Positions 32,416-44,637 of a DNA stretch of 64,000 nucleotides are shown one piece after another. The translations under genes and the position numbers were made by a program. The first letter of the stretch is position 1. Each line of letters begins with the position of its first letter. Source of the DNA: Omphalotus guepiniiformis (lineage: Eukaryota > Basidiomycota > Agaricomycetes > Agaricales > Omphalotaceae); NCBI GenBank assembly GCA_028554645.1, contig JAQOOI010000078.1:372001-436000 (forward strand). The letters are read 5' to 3'. Under the pieces are notes generated by a model. It did not search any database, had not been told where the DNA came from, and saw nothing but the letters and a program-made list of their open reading frames with translations.

Positions 32416-35400
32416 CTATACATACTCTGGGGGCGGCTCGTACATCGCTCTCGATCGCATCTCCTCCATTTCTCTTCGTAAGCTTTCCACCTCGCCGCGA
32501 AGCTGTGAAGCAATAACGTCTGACGAGCCAGCTTCGGATGGAGCAGAATTACTTGAACTATCTGGTCCTGGAGTTGCTGGCAGTCGTCTCTTTCGCGGTA
32601 ATGGCAATACCTCGTTAGAATACACAGAATCTGGAGATAGCGGGTCGGTTTCCCTATCTCCATTGTGCAGACGTAAAGGCTGACCACCAAGAGAAGCACT
32701 ATATGAGTCGGCAGTGGTAAATGTATAGCTCGAAGGAGTTGTGCGATGAGTGTGTGGGGAAGGGCGTGAATGATCGTTGCTCATTATCATAGGCTCAATG
32801 TGATATTCATCCAGTGATTCTGCAGGTGCTTTTGTTCCCTTCTTGGAAGTAAACAGGGACCAGAATGGGACCTTTTCGTTGGTCAGGTCTTGGGCCTTTC
32901 GGGAGCGTCGTCGCCAAAGAATGAAGCCGAGAACGATAAGAGCGAGACCAGCGAGACCTCCAACGACACCTCCAGCAATAGCCCCAGCAGATACTCCCGA
33001 TGATCCTGATGAATAGTGAATGCTAGAGCCCTGACTAGTTCCAGGTTGGATCTTGCTTTGCAAGCTAAGGACATAGCCTGCATCAGTCTATCAAATTAGT
33101 CGAGAGGGGGCCTGAAACTTACTTGAGAGCGAGTAGTGCGAACATTGCACCCTGAGCGGGACTGGGACGGTAAAATCTCAACGGGATGAAATCTAAACAT
33201 GAAAACAACGCAATACCTTGCCGCACCTCCACTAGCAGTTCCATTATTCGTGTTATATGTGGAGGGGAACACCGTGAACGTCGACCTGTCAGTAGCCTTG
33301 GTGTGTACCATTGAGACCAATAGATCCCTGGTACTGTTGCTGGTTACGGTCGCGGCCGTGAACATAGTCCAATCTGGGCAAATGATTAGTGTCTACTCGT
33401 CCTTCGGTTTAGGAAAGACGGACGTACGGGATTTAGCAACGGTATTATCATTGCTATCATAAGGTAGTCCAAAGGATGGTGCTGAGCAATAAAATTTAGA
33501 AATCAATGCTTGCAAATACCGTGACACATGTTGCAACCTACCAGACTGAGCTTGGTTGGCGTAAAATTGAGTTTGCTCGTCGTAGATCTGGTGCATTCAG
33601 GTCAGAAGAAATACTTTAAGCACTAATATGGGGGTGCATACGCTGGAGTTAACGAGGTTGAAACCCAAAAGTTTGTCGGCATACAGGTTATAAATAAGTG
33701 CCCAAGACGAAGCATCCTGATACGTCGAAGCCAGGTGGCCAGATCTGCCTGCCAAATCAGCCCATTGCATGGCGTAAGACCTCGCAGTGCTCTAAATAAA
33801 CAATAAGAAATTGAGAACTATAAATTTGCTGTGATGCTTTGAAAACGTACATTGTAATTTATTGCATCGTTAGATTGTCCCATGAAGCCACTCATTTCGG
33901 CCATGGCACGAATACCAATGATACCCTTGATAGCCAAGTTCGTCATATTGGCATTGTCTTGCCCATCAGCAGAGACACTGCAGGAAGCTGCTCAGAAGGT
34001 ATTCTAAAAATTAGATGCGCCTGAGTCACGTACAATCCGGTTGGAGCCAGAGTGTTCTGGGATATCAGGGCGTCCGCCCATGTTTTCAATGTGCTATACT
34101 GGTCCAAAGACAAAAATGAGTCACTTAAAGCAGGACGGCGGGCAGGGCTCGGAAACTTACATAGCGAGAAATTAACGTACCATCACCAGAAAATTTGGCT
34201 TGTGCCCAAGTCATGATCAGCATACTCCCAGAATCTAGTTTGAGAGTTTTTAGATGACATAGCAAATAACACAGTGCATATGCGACCCACCCTCAATTTG
34301 GAGCAAAGTGTTTGGCGCACTATTACCCAGGGCAGAGGGGAAACCTGTACCTATATGCCAAACGGTTTAGTGATTCCTTCGCGGAATGAAACGTAGACGT
34401 TCCTCCACTTACCAAGATCAGGAGCTGCATAAGTCTTCGAGTACAGCGGAGACGACTCGTACTTCAAAATCGGCTCCAAGAGGTACCGGCCCCAGGTGGT
34501 ATTGAGGTAGAGGAAAGTGGGGAATGAAGCATACAGCACTTCGACGGGGTTTACGCGCCTGACCGTATTAATCAGTACATGTCAAGACTGCGCCCAGCAG
34601 TACAGAAACTAATAACAACTCACTGTGTATTGCCAAGATCCTTCATGAACATGAGGATATCTGAACTATTCAATTTACCATCTGACCCCATCCCGGCCGT
34701 GATCTCAACTCCGGCAAGAGTTTGTCGAGCTGCCAACGACACAAGGTCTGCATAGTTTGAGGAGACTGAATTGGCGTCAGAAACGATCTTTTCGTCCAGT
34801 GAAATAGCTCGCTGCCGAGCATTCGAGGCATCATCCATGAAGGCGCTGATCTATAAGCAATTATAGGCACACTATCGAATGGATTGTAAATTAGGGCTTA
34901 CTGCATCTTGGACGGTATTGTACTTGGTGAAGAAGTAGGGTTGGCGGATTTGAGTGCCCTCAGTGGTCCCGTATAGGATGTCAGGGGAACGAACTGACCC
35001 GATGGCCCACACGACTGGGGATGCCGTGGATGTGATAGTACCCAGATTATTGCTGAATGAGAGGACAGGCCAATTACTGTTGACTCGCAAGAATATTCGT
35101 CACAAATCCAAGAGAAGAAAGTCATCATTGATCGAAGCTCACTCTTGGATCGCACGGTTGGAAGTATCTTGTGTGTTGGCAAGTGAGCCGTCGTTGAAGA
35201 ACCGGCTACGAAGGACGATATCTTGACCTGTTTGATATGTTACACCGGTACCCTGCATACACACAAATGAGCCGTATACTTGGAGCGGATCTTAGCACGT
35301 ACTGGGATCGCCACATGATACATTGTAATATCCTCGGCCATCGCATTTTCGTCCGTCATGGGGTCGTAGGGTAACCGTTGCATCTCGTGATAGATGGCGG

Positions 35401-36131
35401 AACTGCCGGACGTTGTATTCCACTGCACGATGTTGTTGTTGTTGGACGACGTCCATTCTATGAACATTGTCTATACGTAGAAGGAACGACCTAGAAGGCT
35501 GGAACATACCACCACTGATGTCCTCGGAAACCTGAACTGAATGTGAATTACCATCCGTGGATGCCATGTCCAAATAAACATAACAGAACGAAAAAGACTG
35601 GAGAGCAAGATCGGATGGCTAATTTCATATGTGAACACGAACTAGAATCAGAATAGAGAAACAACATATAGCAAGAACCACTCACTTCAATAGGACTTAA
35701 GAACGTAACATTAACTTGCATTGGGCCAGCTTGTAATACGAATATAGTCCGAGTCGGCGTAATTTGTATGCTGCTCAAATTTGCGGTCGAAAGTGTCTTG
35801 TTGTTGTCAATGGTAAGGCCAGCAGGATCACCCAGCCACCTATAAAGGTTCCCATCTACTATCATCGAACCCTGCCATCCCAGAGTCTGAACAAAAGGGT
35901 ACCGTCAACTTTCGAACTAAAAGAGCTAAGAGAAGGTGGAGTGGAGCTCACGCGATTCGCGCTCCAAAAACTAGGCCACCTGCGCGGCAGAGTACTAGTA
36001 GTCGTGAAGTCAACGTAGCTGTTCAGGTAGGGTGACCTCACAGCAAGTGGAATCGCTGCTGGCTGAATCAATTGACATCGTACAAGCACGTCTAGTAGTA
36101 GAAAAGCAAACGAGACGAAAAACAAGAGCAT
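32416..36131 (-). CDS. GtaA-type glutaminase-like protein, membrane-anchored, copy A
   Basis: Resembles Aspergillus glutaminase A, secreted proteins with DUF5127, DUF4965 and DUF1793 (six-hairpin) regions; a glutaminase role is family inference. Eighteen exons: 36131-35952, 35886-35686, 35618-35510, 35457-35303, 35252-35143, 35076-34902, 34850-34624, 34558-34413, 34350-34291, 34234-34161, 34098-34034, 33977-33851, 33791-33642, 33587-33542, 33481-33428, 33373-33217, 33161-33123, 33064-32416; 907 aa. Signal peptide at 1-19, then IPLAVRSPYLNSYVDF, NVTFLSPIEPSDL, NLAIKGIIGIRAMAEMSG, MFTAATV and GAMFALLAL. Unlike typical soluble GtaA it continues into a Gly/Ala-rich transmembrane helix (about 717-741), a WRRRSRK stop-transfer, a Ser-rich tail, a short coiled coil (VESLRREMEEMR) and a terminal PPPEYV, a PPxY motif. 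Tandem to copy B. Confidence 0.9.
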
Positions 36132-36547
36132 AATTTAGTCCGCCCCGACCGAGAACCCAGACAATGATGGATTGGGAGCTGACAAGGGATGGAGGAAAAA
36201 TGAAGGGTCGATTGTCTGATAACAAATCACACCTCCTTGACATTTCAACGTTTCAACATAACCTTCAGTTGTCACTGGGCGCTGGAGTGAGGATAATACT
36301 TTACATAGTCATTAGTCATTATGCACAGCATTTGATGTACATGTTCTTACCGCTAATTTGATGAGTGTTTGCCGCAATTTCAATTTCGATCCGGCATGGC
36401 CGCGGTCAATACTCAGTACTACAGTAGTAGCTCCTGAGTCCTGAACAGCTCTCTAGCAGTGCAATAGAGATACATTATTATAAGTGTGAGGTTTGTATGC
36501 GATTATAAGTTACTATAGACACTGGTATGTAGTACGAATTCAAATAT
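36132..36547. other. Intergenic between the two glutaminase-like genes
   Basis: 416 bp separating the start of copy A from the stop of copy B on the same strand. It should carry the copy A promoter and the copy B 3' UTR. No repeat or gene seen. Confidence 0.45.
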
Positions 36548-39500
36548 TCAACTCCCATACTGTGGCGGAGGCACCATAGCCAAAGCTGCGTATTCCCGTT
36601 CCATCCGTAATTCCTCCATCTCTCGTCTTAAACTCTCTACATCATTTCTTAATTGAGAAGCATCTGATCTCGAAACAGCTGAGCCCAGAGCTTGACTCTG
36701 AGTCGGTGAGGACAAACTATCAGAGTTCGTTACAGCATTTGAACTCTGAGTACCCGACTCCCAGTGAGTCTGTTGACCAGTATCAGGCTGGCGTTTTCTA
36801 CTTCCGCCACCAGCGTACATAGGATTGGGATTCGGGGCTTGTGCAGTGAAGGGTATTGGAGACGCATGGAGTCCATGTTCTGCCATGACAGCGTCAGACC
36901 GCGGTCGTGACAGCAGGGTAGGATCAAAAGGAACAGGAGCACTCTCGTTTTCATAGCTTTCCTGTTGTCTTCTCCGTCGTCTCCAAAACAGAAGGCCTAT
37001 CACCACCAGCACAGCAACACCTACTATGCTCCCAATAACAGCACCAGCGATTACACCAGCATTAGAATGAGACGAGCTGCTGTTGCCTGTCTCACTGGGA
37101 CCAGCGGATTGGGGAGCCAAAGGAAAGGTAATGGTTTTGTTCTCCACACTGGATGGAATATAGAGATCAGTCTATCAATTATGGATTCAGATGATGCACG
37201 CGTACTTCAATGCCAAAAGTGCGAATATCCCGCCTTGACCAGGGCTATGCACACGGTCAGCCAGAGTCGACCATATAGTATATTATTATGTTCGAGCTCA
37301 CCTCGCTTGACCATTCGCTGCCGAGGAGTTCCCGTTACTCGGATTATACATAGTAGGGAAATCACCATGAGTCTGATTAAAACCCGCTCGAGCATGAACA
37401 CGGTCTACAAGTTGATCTCTTGTTGCATTGTTCGTTGTTGTGGCAGCAGTGAATAACGTCCACGCCGAATTAGCTTGGTTTGGCAAAGACGAGTCAAACG
37501 GTAATCCAAATTGTGCAGCTACAGATAATAATTGTAAGTCCATGTTGATTCACACTCGCAACAGGAACAGCAGTCTTACACGTCTGTGACTCGTTGCTGT
37601 AAAATGACGTCTGCTCGGCATATACCTGCGAGATCCATTTAGACAAAGATTGTCCTGATACATGGAATTACTAACACTTTGATCCACAAGGTTCGTTTTC
37701 AACAGAAGATCCGCATACAGGTTATACATGAGTGCGCTCGACTGATCCGAGTTATATGTCCCCAAAAGATGATTGGAGGACGATGCTAAGCTTAGCCATT
37801 GCCTCACCATTGTCGATGCATTCACCTAGGTGATATCCGTGAGCAAGAGCACATCATCGTCCCAGCCGTTGTCAAAGCCGGGCATTCGAGCACGAGCATT
37901 CACAGAATACTGATGAGCATCGTCAGGTTCATTCATAACGTCACTAATCCCCGCCATTGCACCAATGCCAATAATACCCTTGATAGCAAGGTTTGTTATA
38001 TTTCCATTGCTGATCCCGTCAGCCGAGACCTGCAGAGGGGTTTCGCATGAGTATTTGAAGGTAACCGATGAATCAAGCCGCAGGTAGACGTGACTTACTG
38101 CCCTGAGGGGTATAAAGAATTTGCGACCAAGTAATCGGCCCAAGATTTCAAAAGGGTATACTAAACAGTACAGCAGCATGTCAGAGCATGAAAATGAAGC
38201 GACTAAACTTAACGACTCACATATTGTTTAATGAGTGACCCATCGCCCGAAAGCCGAGCATGAGCGTAAGCCATGATTAACATATCACCCGTATCTTAAG
38301 AGTAAAGAGAAATCAGCGCTGAATGACGAGGCTAGGAAAATTTAAAACTCACTTTCCACCCCTTGATTATGCGTGTCTGATGAATCACCCAATGCTTTAG
38401 GAAACAACGATCCTGTCAATTGGCCGTCAATGTTCCCCGTCTTATCACAAACGATGAACGGTGCACACCTAAATCCGGGGCAGCATAGTTATTAGGATAC
38501 TGAGAAGACGACTGATACTCCAATAATGGGCTCAGCAGCATTCCCCCCAGAGAAGCATTCAAATACAGATAGATCGGAAAGGCCGAGTAGATAGTATCCA
38601 CCGGGTTTGCGCGCCTGTGATATAGCGTAGAAAAAATTTAGGGAATACGAAGACGACAACCTCTCGGGAGAGGTATGTGCGGAATAATTCACTCACTGTC
38701 CCACACCAACATCTCTCATAAATACCTGAACATCCGACGTGTTCAGTTTCCCATCCGATCCTTCCCCGACAGTAATATCCGCAATAGCCATTGCTTGCCT
38801 TGCAGCAAGACAAACCAAATCAACATATTCAGATGATATTGCTTGTGCATCATTCATGATTTGCTGGTCGAGAGCATTAGCGCGCTGAACTGCGTTGTCA
38901 TAGTCAGCCAAGAACGCATCGATCTGAAGCATATAAATCAATGATCAATATGTTGGCATTTTGAACATTCAACGATCATTGACTCACCGCATCACTTATT
39001 GTAGAGTAATTCGACCAGAAGTACGACCGCCTGTTCTGCTGAGCTCCGGACGCGGTGGTCGTAACAGTCACAGGATCACGGACAAGACCCAAGCCCCAGA
39101 CAATGGGAGCACTCGTCGTTTGAATGGTCCCCAAGTCGACAGAGATGCCGAAAACCACAAAGTCACTATACTCCTGTCAGAACGCGCGGAATGCTAGAGA
39201 ATACAGGCCTCATTACTCGTTGATCGCTCGAAAGTTAGTGTCTTGCTGGTTCGTCAATTCGCCAGTGCCACTTGAACCACCAAATTGCCCTCGAACAGTC
39301 GCGTCACGACCTGATTGCCAGGTCATCGAAGGAACCTATGAACAGCCGGCTCAGATATCCCGTGATGGCAAAGCTGTCTTGACACACACCGTTTTCATTG
39401 CGTAGTACACTGTGCTATCCTCTGCAATGTTGTTTATCTCGGTCATATTTTGCGGAGTCTGCAATTGAGCTTGGTGATAAACGGAAGAGCTCGTCTGTCT

Positions 39501-40191
39501 CGTCTGCCAGGTTGCTATATTCTGTCTATTGCCAGAGATCCATTCTACATTATTTCCAGATGAAGCGTAGCTGGGAACTCTTGGGCAAGATAGCGTACCT
39601 GCGCTGATATCTGAATACACTTGCACGTCATGCGTCTCGCCATCGAGCGAACTTGCCTCCAAAGAAAGATATGTAAACGGTAATGACTGTCGGACCCAAT
39701 CTGAGGGCTGCATCCAGATCCGCTAAGCGTTGGGGGTTGAGACAAAAATAAGTACGCGAACACACCTCAATAGGGCTTAGAAAAGTCAAATTCAATAACA
39801 TAGGTCCAGCCACGACTTGAAACTTTGTGCTCGTCGGCGTAACTTCAGAATTCCTCAACGTCGTCCCATTTCCCGGGCCACCCGCCCCCATCCATTGCCA
39901 TGTCACGCCGTCAATCCGTACGAATCCTGACCAGCCCATGATCTGCAAACAGTGCCTTATCACTCAAAAGCAGCTTCGATGGAGAATAGACACAAAACGT
40001 ACATTGGAATCATCCCAATGCAAAGGCCAGTTATTCAACGACGTAGTCGTTTCAAGACTATCCATCCATGTGTTCAAATACGGTGAACGAACAGCAAGTG
40101 GATACGCAGCAGGCCAGAAATTCCTCGTCGATGTAAATTGCGAGTCGACCAGCGATACAAAAATCGCAAGAGTAAGAAATAATCCCAACAT
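36548..40191 (-). CDS. GtaA-type glutaminase-like protein, membrane-anchored, copy B
   Basis: Tandem paralogue of the gene at 32416-36131. Seventeen exons: 40191-40003, 39942-39766, 39707-39599, 39544-39390, 39335-39217, 39165-38988, 38923-38697, 38614-38469, 38412-38353, 38294-38221, 38160-38099, 38009-37904, 37825-37676, 37625-37580, 37518-37302, 37244-37206, 37148-36548; 884 aa. Nearly all introns share position and phase with copy A; one of copy A (33428-33373 region) is absent. Signal peptide at 1-17, then YPLAVRSPYLNTWMDS, NLTFLSPIEPSDWVRQSL, VDLGTIQTTSAPIVWGLGL, NLAIKGIIGIGAMAG, AWTLFTAATT, GGIFALLAL. A transmembrane helix at about 715-739 precedes WRRRRRQ, a Ser/Gln-rich tail, VESLRREMEELR and terminal PPPQYGS (PPxY). 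The exon 11-12 splice is non-obvious: the nearest acceptor (38030) breaks frame, and the one used drops about seven residues. Confidence 0.87.
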
Positions 40192-43100
40192 TTAGTCGGA
40201 CTCAAAGACGAAAGGACCGTAGATACCGAGAGGACGATGGTGGTTTCTCCAGAGGAGCGTGGATATTCATCAAATTCAGAAGCCATACGATTACAGCTTT
40301 GCAGGGATATGCAAAGTTCGAACAATTGATGTTTGATGAGTACCCGTCCAAAAATTGTGTTCTGGTCCCGTGGCCCCGGCAGGCCCGATCAAACAGGACT
40401 GAGTTTGCTGTTTGGTCCCGCTCAACGCTCGTCCTGTCCACAGCTAAGTATAGTGTATTTTCCAGGTGGAATCTCGTGGAGTAGTAGGGGACATTGTACG
40501 CAGAAGGATACTGAATTGTGAATCCCATTTATTTGAAACGTCTACCCAGAAACTCCAGGACTGAGTATGATGTATCAGTTTTTGATGATCATAATTGAGC
40601 TCAGCATACGACAGCTGAGCGCTGTGACGATTAAATAAACGAATAATCTATTTATGGGTGACGAACCAGTCGATAGACAGCCTTAGACAGCCTGGAACGG
40701 ACACGAAAACCGGTCATTCACGAGTTGCCCAAATATAAGTATGCGCACCATCGCTCGAGCGCGCCATGTCGGATTAAATCGAGTCACCGTAGCTCGGATG
40801 TTTGTCGTCTATGAGGTAGAATCATAACCCAGCCTACATAGTAGTCCATGTTTCTAGAAATGACGGAAACCAGTTCTTCAGCAATGCTTTAGGCCTTAGG
40901 ACTTCAGGACGCTGGAGGATTTATGTATCATTTGGAGCTTGGAGAGTCCAAGACACGATGATCGGAATTTCAATTTTGTCCTCATCATGTGAGCTACTGT
41001 ACATTGCCGTCACGAATAAACCTCTGAGAGTCTGTGTAACCCGTTCGTTACCCTTCGCGAAAGACTCCGAAGATGCAAGCCATTTCAGAATCATTTACTT
41101 CAATTCAAGCACATATCTACTTAATTTGATTTCGGGGAGGAGAACGAGTCATTTCAAAGCTTTTGGGCAACTCGGCGATGTAATTGGGTAAGCTAATTTC
41201 GAGGGCTTCTTCATCCATTATCACGAACATGCGATTCCGAACAACATATTTCTCAGTCGCATGCCTACAATAATTCACGATACATCAAGACTCCAAGAAC
41301 TTCCTATCTTCCACGGAGTGCCACTGTCATCTCAACTCGCATATATTCAGCGACTCGAGCCCGTACGTCTGGTGCCCGTACTGCTAGATATGGGAATTGG
41401 ACTGGTAGCTGTGCCTTTCTTCCTTCATCGCTGATTTGAATCACCTTTCCTTCAATATGTATCACTTTCCATCCCAACGGTTCGAAGCAGCTCCCATGCA
41501 CTACGTATATATCTGCCTATCTCATGAAAACAGATTCTCCCAGCAATTTTCTCATTTTACTTTCGTAACGACTTTAAATTGGCTGGTTCTGCCGCAACAA
41601 GTCCGAGTTATATCTTCTCCGCATATCTGCGTATATACAGCCGCGGTACGGTACGTCTTACAGCGTGGACATGGACATGGAAAAAAGATCTGATCTGACA
41701 AACTACTTTTCTGTTTTTAGTGAAATTTCGCATTCAGAGGGAGAGCTCACAAAGAGTGGAGTAGTAACGTCACGCCGTGTATTGAATATTCCTTGCTTGA
41801 ACTTGTTTTTTCATTCCATGGCACGGCGAAATCGCTCCTAATGCTACCTGTTTCTGCTGTCACTGTCAATTTGCTGTTATACATGGTGCGTATCGCCGCT
41901 GCTGTCATTTAACAACCTCCTAATATGGGTAGTACGATGGCGTCGATGAAGTGGTGTGTAGGTCCGTCCTTAAGCTATAATAATCGGATTCGGATTCGCT
42001 CCCTCCCTCATGAGGCGTTCCACGGTGCAGTGCTCCCACTCCAGCATGTTCCCCATTCCGTTGAACATTCCTACCGCTTTTTTCGAGCCACATTAAACTG
42101 AATAGGATAGGGATCTGATAGGGATGCTCATGTCACCCAGAATAGCTTGATACGAAAGTAAGTGTTTCAGTCTGACACTCAGGCATGTAACGTTGATTTC
42201 GTCATTTAGTACACAACATAGTTTGTGTCACAAAACCCAGAGGTAGTCCGATTCGCGTTGTTGTGTACAATTCATACGTCATTGTATTTCAGTGCCCCAG
42301 GTATATGTTGCTGGACTGTCACTTTCTCCAGGTGGATTGCAGTTTCCATTAAGGTGATTAGCAAAGGATGAATTGAAGCTAGCTATCAACAGATGACAAT
42401 GACATGGTGAGTAGTGTATCTTCAGCGTAGTCCTAGAATCACAGATGGCAATTAATCATCTTATGTCTTCATCCTTCCAGTCAAGAGCTGACATCATGTG
42501 TCGAGGTGTATGGCCGTAAAAATGCATGAGTTTGAAGTCCAACATAGCACTTACCTATGTGGCTCATTTAGCGGTGGCAGTCAAAGTCAAGGGTTGACCT
42601 CACCCTCGAAGTCTTTCGCCGCCCATCGGTCCCCACACAACTTAAGTTGTTCGGCCGCAGGTGCTCCGTTTTCACGTCTTCCGGTGTCAATCCCGCGGCG
42701 TTGAAAGTTTCATGCATACGCCGTCCGGCGTCCGTTAGGTGACGAACGGGATGCTGCAATTATGTTATGTCATGAACGACGAATACTTGCTTCTGAAGTG
42801 GTTAATTGAGTGAGTTCTAGTTTGACTTTCAACATCGGCAGACCCTCCTGCCTGTGACATCATCTCCTTCGCAGCTAGAGAAGGACTGCTGCATCGACGT
42901 TGTCGGATCAACTCGTCTGGTTGTCTGAGCAGAATGCACGCAGCGGCGGGCGTCGGTTTGCCGTTCAGGGTCATACAGTAAGCCGACAGTAAGTCTTGGA
43001 TTTTGCAGGGGTGAGCATACATACCTATCCTGCCCGGATCCAGACTAAACCTTTCTTCCGAGTACATATCCGTCTTTTTCTCTCTGAATGGGCTCTGGAA

Positions 43101-44637
43101 CATCTGCGACGTTCTGTTCTGTGTCCGGCTCCAATGGTTTGTAAGGGCTCGTAGCATCTGCTCGCACAAGAGAGCACACGGTTCCAGGTTTACGGGAACA
43201 ATTGCGGCTTGTCTATTGGCCGCTCTCCAAAATAGGCTCCACGGCTAACATCTAGCCTTCTTGCGCTCTCCCGCAGCCGTCGAGTAACCGTCCTTCAGTT
43301 GAATTCAGTTTTCAGGTAGGGTGGGTATTCCTGAATGTTTTACCCTGGAATCAGGAATGTGCTGAAACTTGTTGAATATATATCTTTTGAAACAGCCTCC
43401 GTGACGCTGCGACCGACATGCAGAATACCCAAGACCAGTTTTAAGAAGCTGCTCTTTGGCGTTGGGAACAGATTTTCGCGGACACGTCTGATTGATGGTG
43501 GCTCAGTGCTCAGTAACCCCATCCTTCTATTGTTCCCCCATTTTTAGCTGAGGCTTGAGCGCTTCAGTGTTCATGACTTTGAAATTGTACATGGCGCGTC
43601 AGACGAAAGCTTCATCGATGTAGCTATTTGATAAATTAACTGGACCTGAACTGGACAGCCTTCTGCGAGGTGCCAGAGTCGCTGGAGATAGCGGGTTTGC
43701 CCATGTCGACCCTGACGTGAATTACAGAATAATTGTCTTGACAATGATCGATTCACAAATTTGCAGAACTTATGTCACCCACTGCGCTTGTCGACGAGCA
43801 GGTGAAACCTGGTGAAACTCAGGAAAATTGGAATTAAAGTCGGTATGTAGCAGTATGTAGCTTGTGAAGTTCTTGCGAGTCTTGCATGTGAAGATGAGAA
43901 TTGAGATACCTTTGCATTTTTCAATATGTATTGAGGATTCACCGAAACGACCAGGTACGTACGTCTCAAGGGGGGTATGTACCTATATTTTCTCACAAAA
44001 AGGGAGATAATTATGATCTTCGGCTACGGGGTCGGTGAATAGTCGCACGACTCAAGGTTCCAGATTGGGCAACTTACGGACCTGTACATAATCCTGTAGG
44101 GAGTCATCTCAATTTTCTGAAATGATCTCACCTTCCGGCAAGCAACATATAGATCTGCGCTGTTGAAGTCGATAAAAAAGACTTTTTTTTGAGTCGTATT
44201 CTTCCAAAGGGTACCCGAGTACTTGCTTATATAATTACAAGATCTTTGAAGCGACGGATCGTGAGAATAGATTTCGCATTAGGGTCGCGACCGAGAGCCG
44301 TTGAACGATACTGTTTATATCGTTTCATCCTTTTCCAATTCCATTCTGTCTTCTCGGCTCTAGCACTCTTTTCGTTCGTTCTTTTTCTCTTGTCTTCGTA
44401 TTTTATTTCGCGAAATTTTCAAGAGGGAAGGTTGTCGCAATTCAGTAGCAATAACCCCCGCGCAGACCTTGGAAAAGTAAGTAATTCATCAATACTTGAT
44501 TCAATTAAGCTTACTCAACCCTTCCCGGGAATTCTTCTAGCGCTTGCGATACCTTCCTCTGTTACTCCAAAGTCGACTTTGGTGCCTTCGTTTTTGCTCC
44601 CTTTAAAGTGACTGGGTATCAGTTCAGTTAGCTCGAG
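40192..44637. other. Gene-poor 4.4-kb stretch
   Basis: No supported gene. Isolated frames, for example 41304-41501 and 42568-43169 on the minus strand, have no recognisable domain, and I found no splice sites that extend them into a coherent protein. No tRNA, terminal repeats or transposase were recognised. The last few hundred bases, CT-rich around 44330-44420, are the likely G-alpha promoter and 5' UTR. Confidence 0.45.

Noticed and set aside
33065..33122. Acceptor at GATAG or GATGCAG for the last intron of glutaminase-like copy A
   Set aside because: Both break the frame. The CCTTAG acceptor keeps phase and matches the copy B junction (ALN then tail).
42568..43169. Two adjacent minus-strand frames that could form a small gene
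   Set aside because: No motif, no convincing donor and acceptor pair between them, and composition like the surrounding non-coding DNA.
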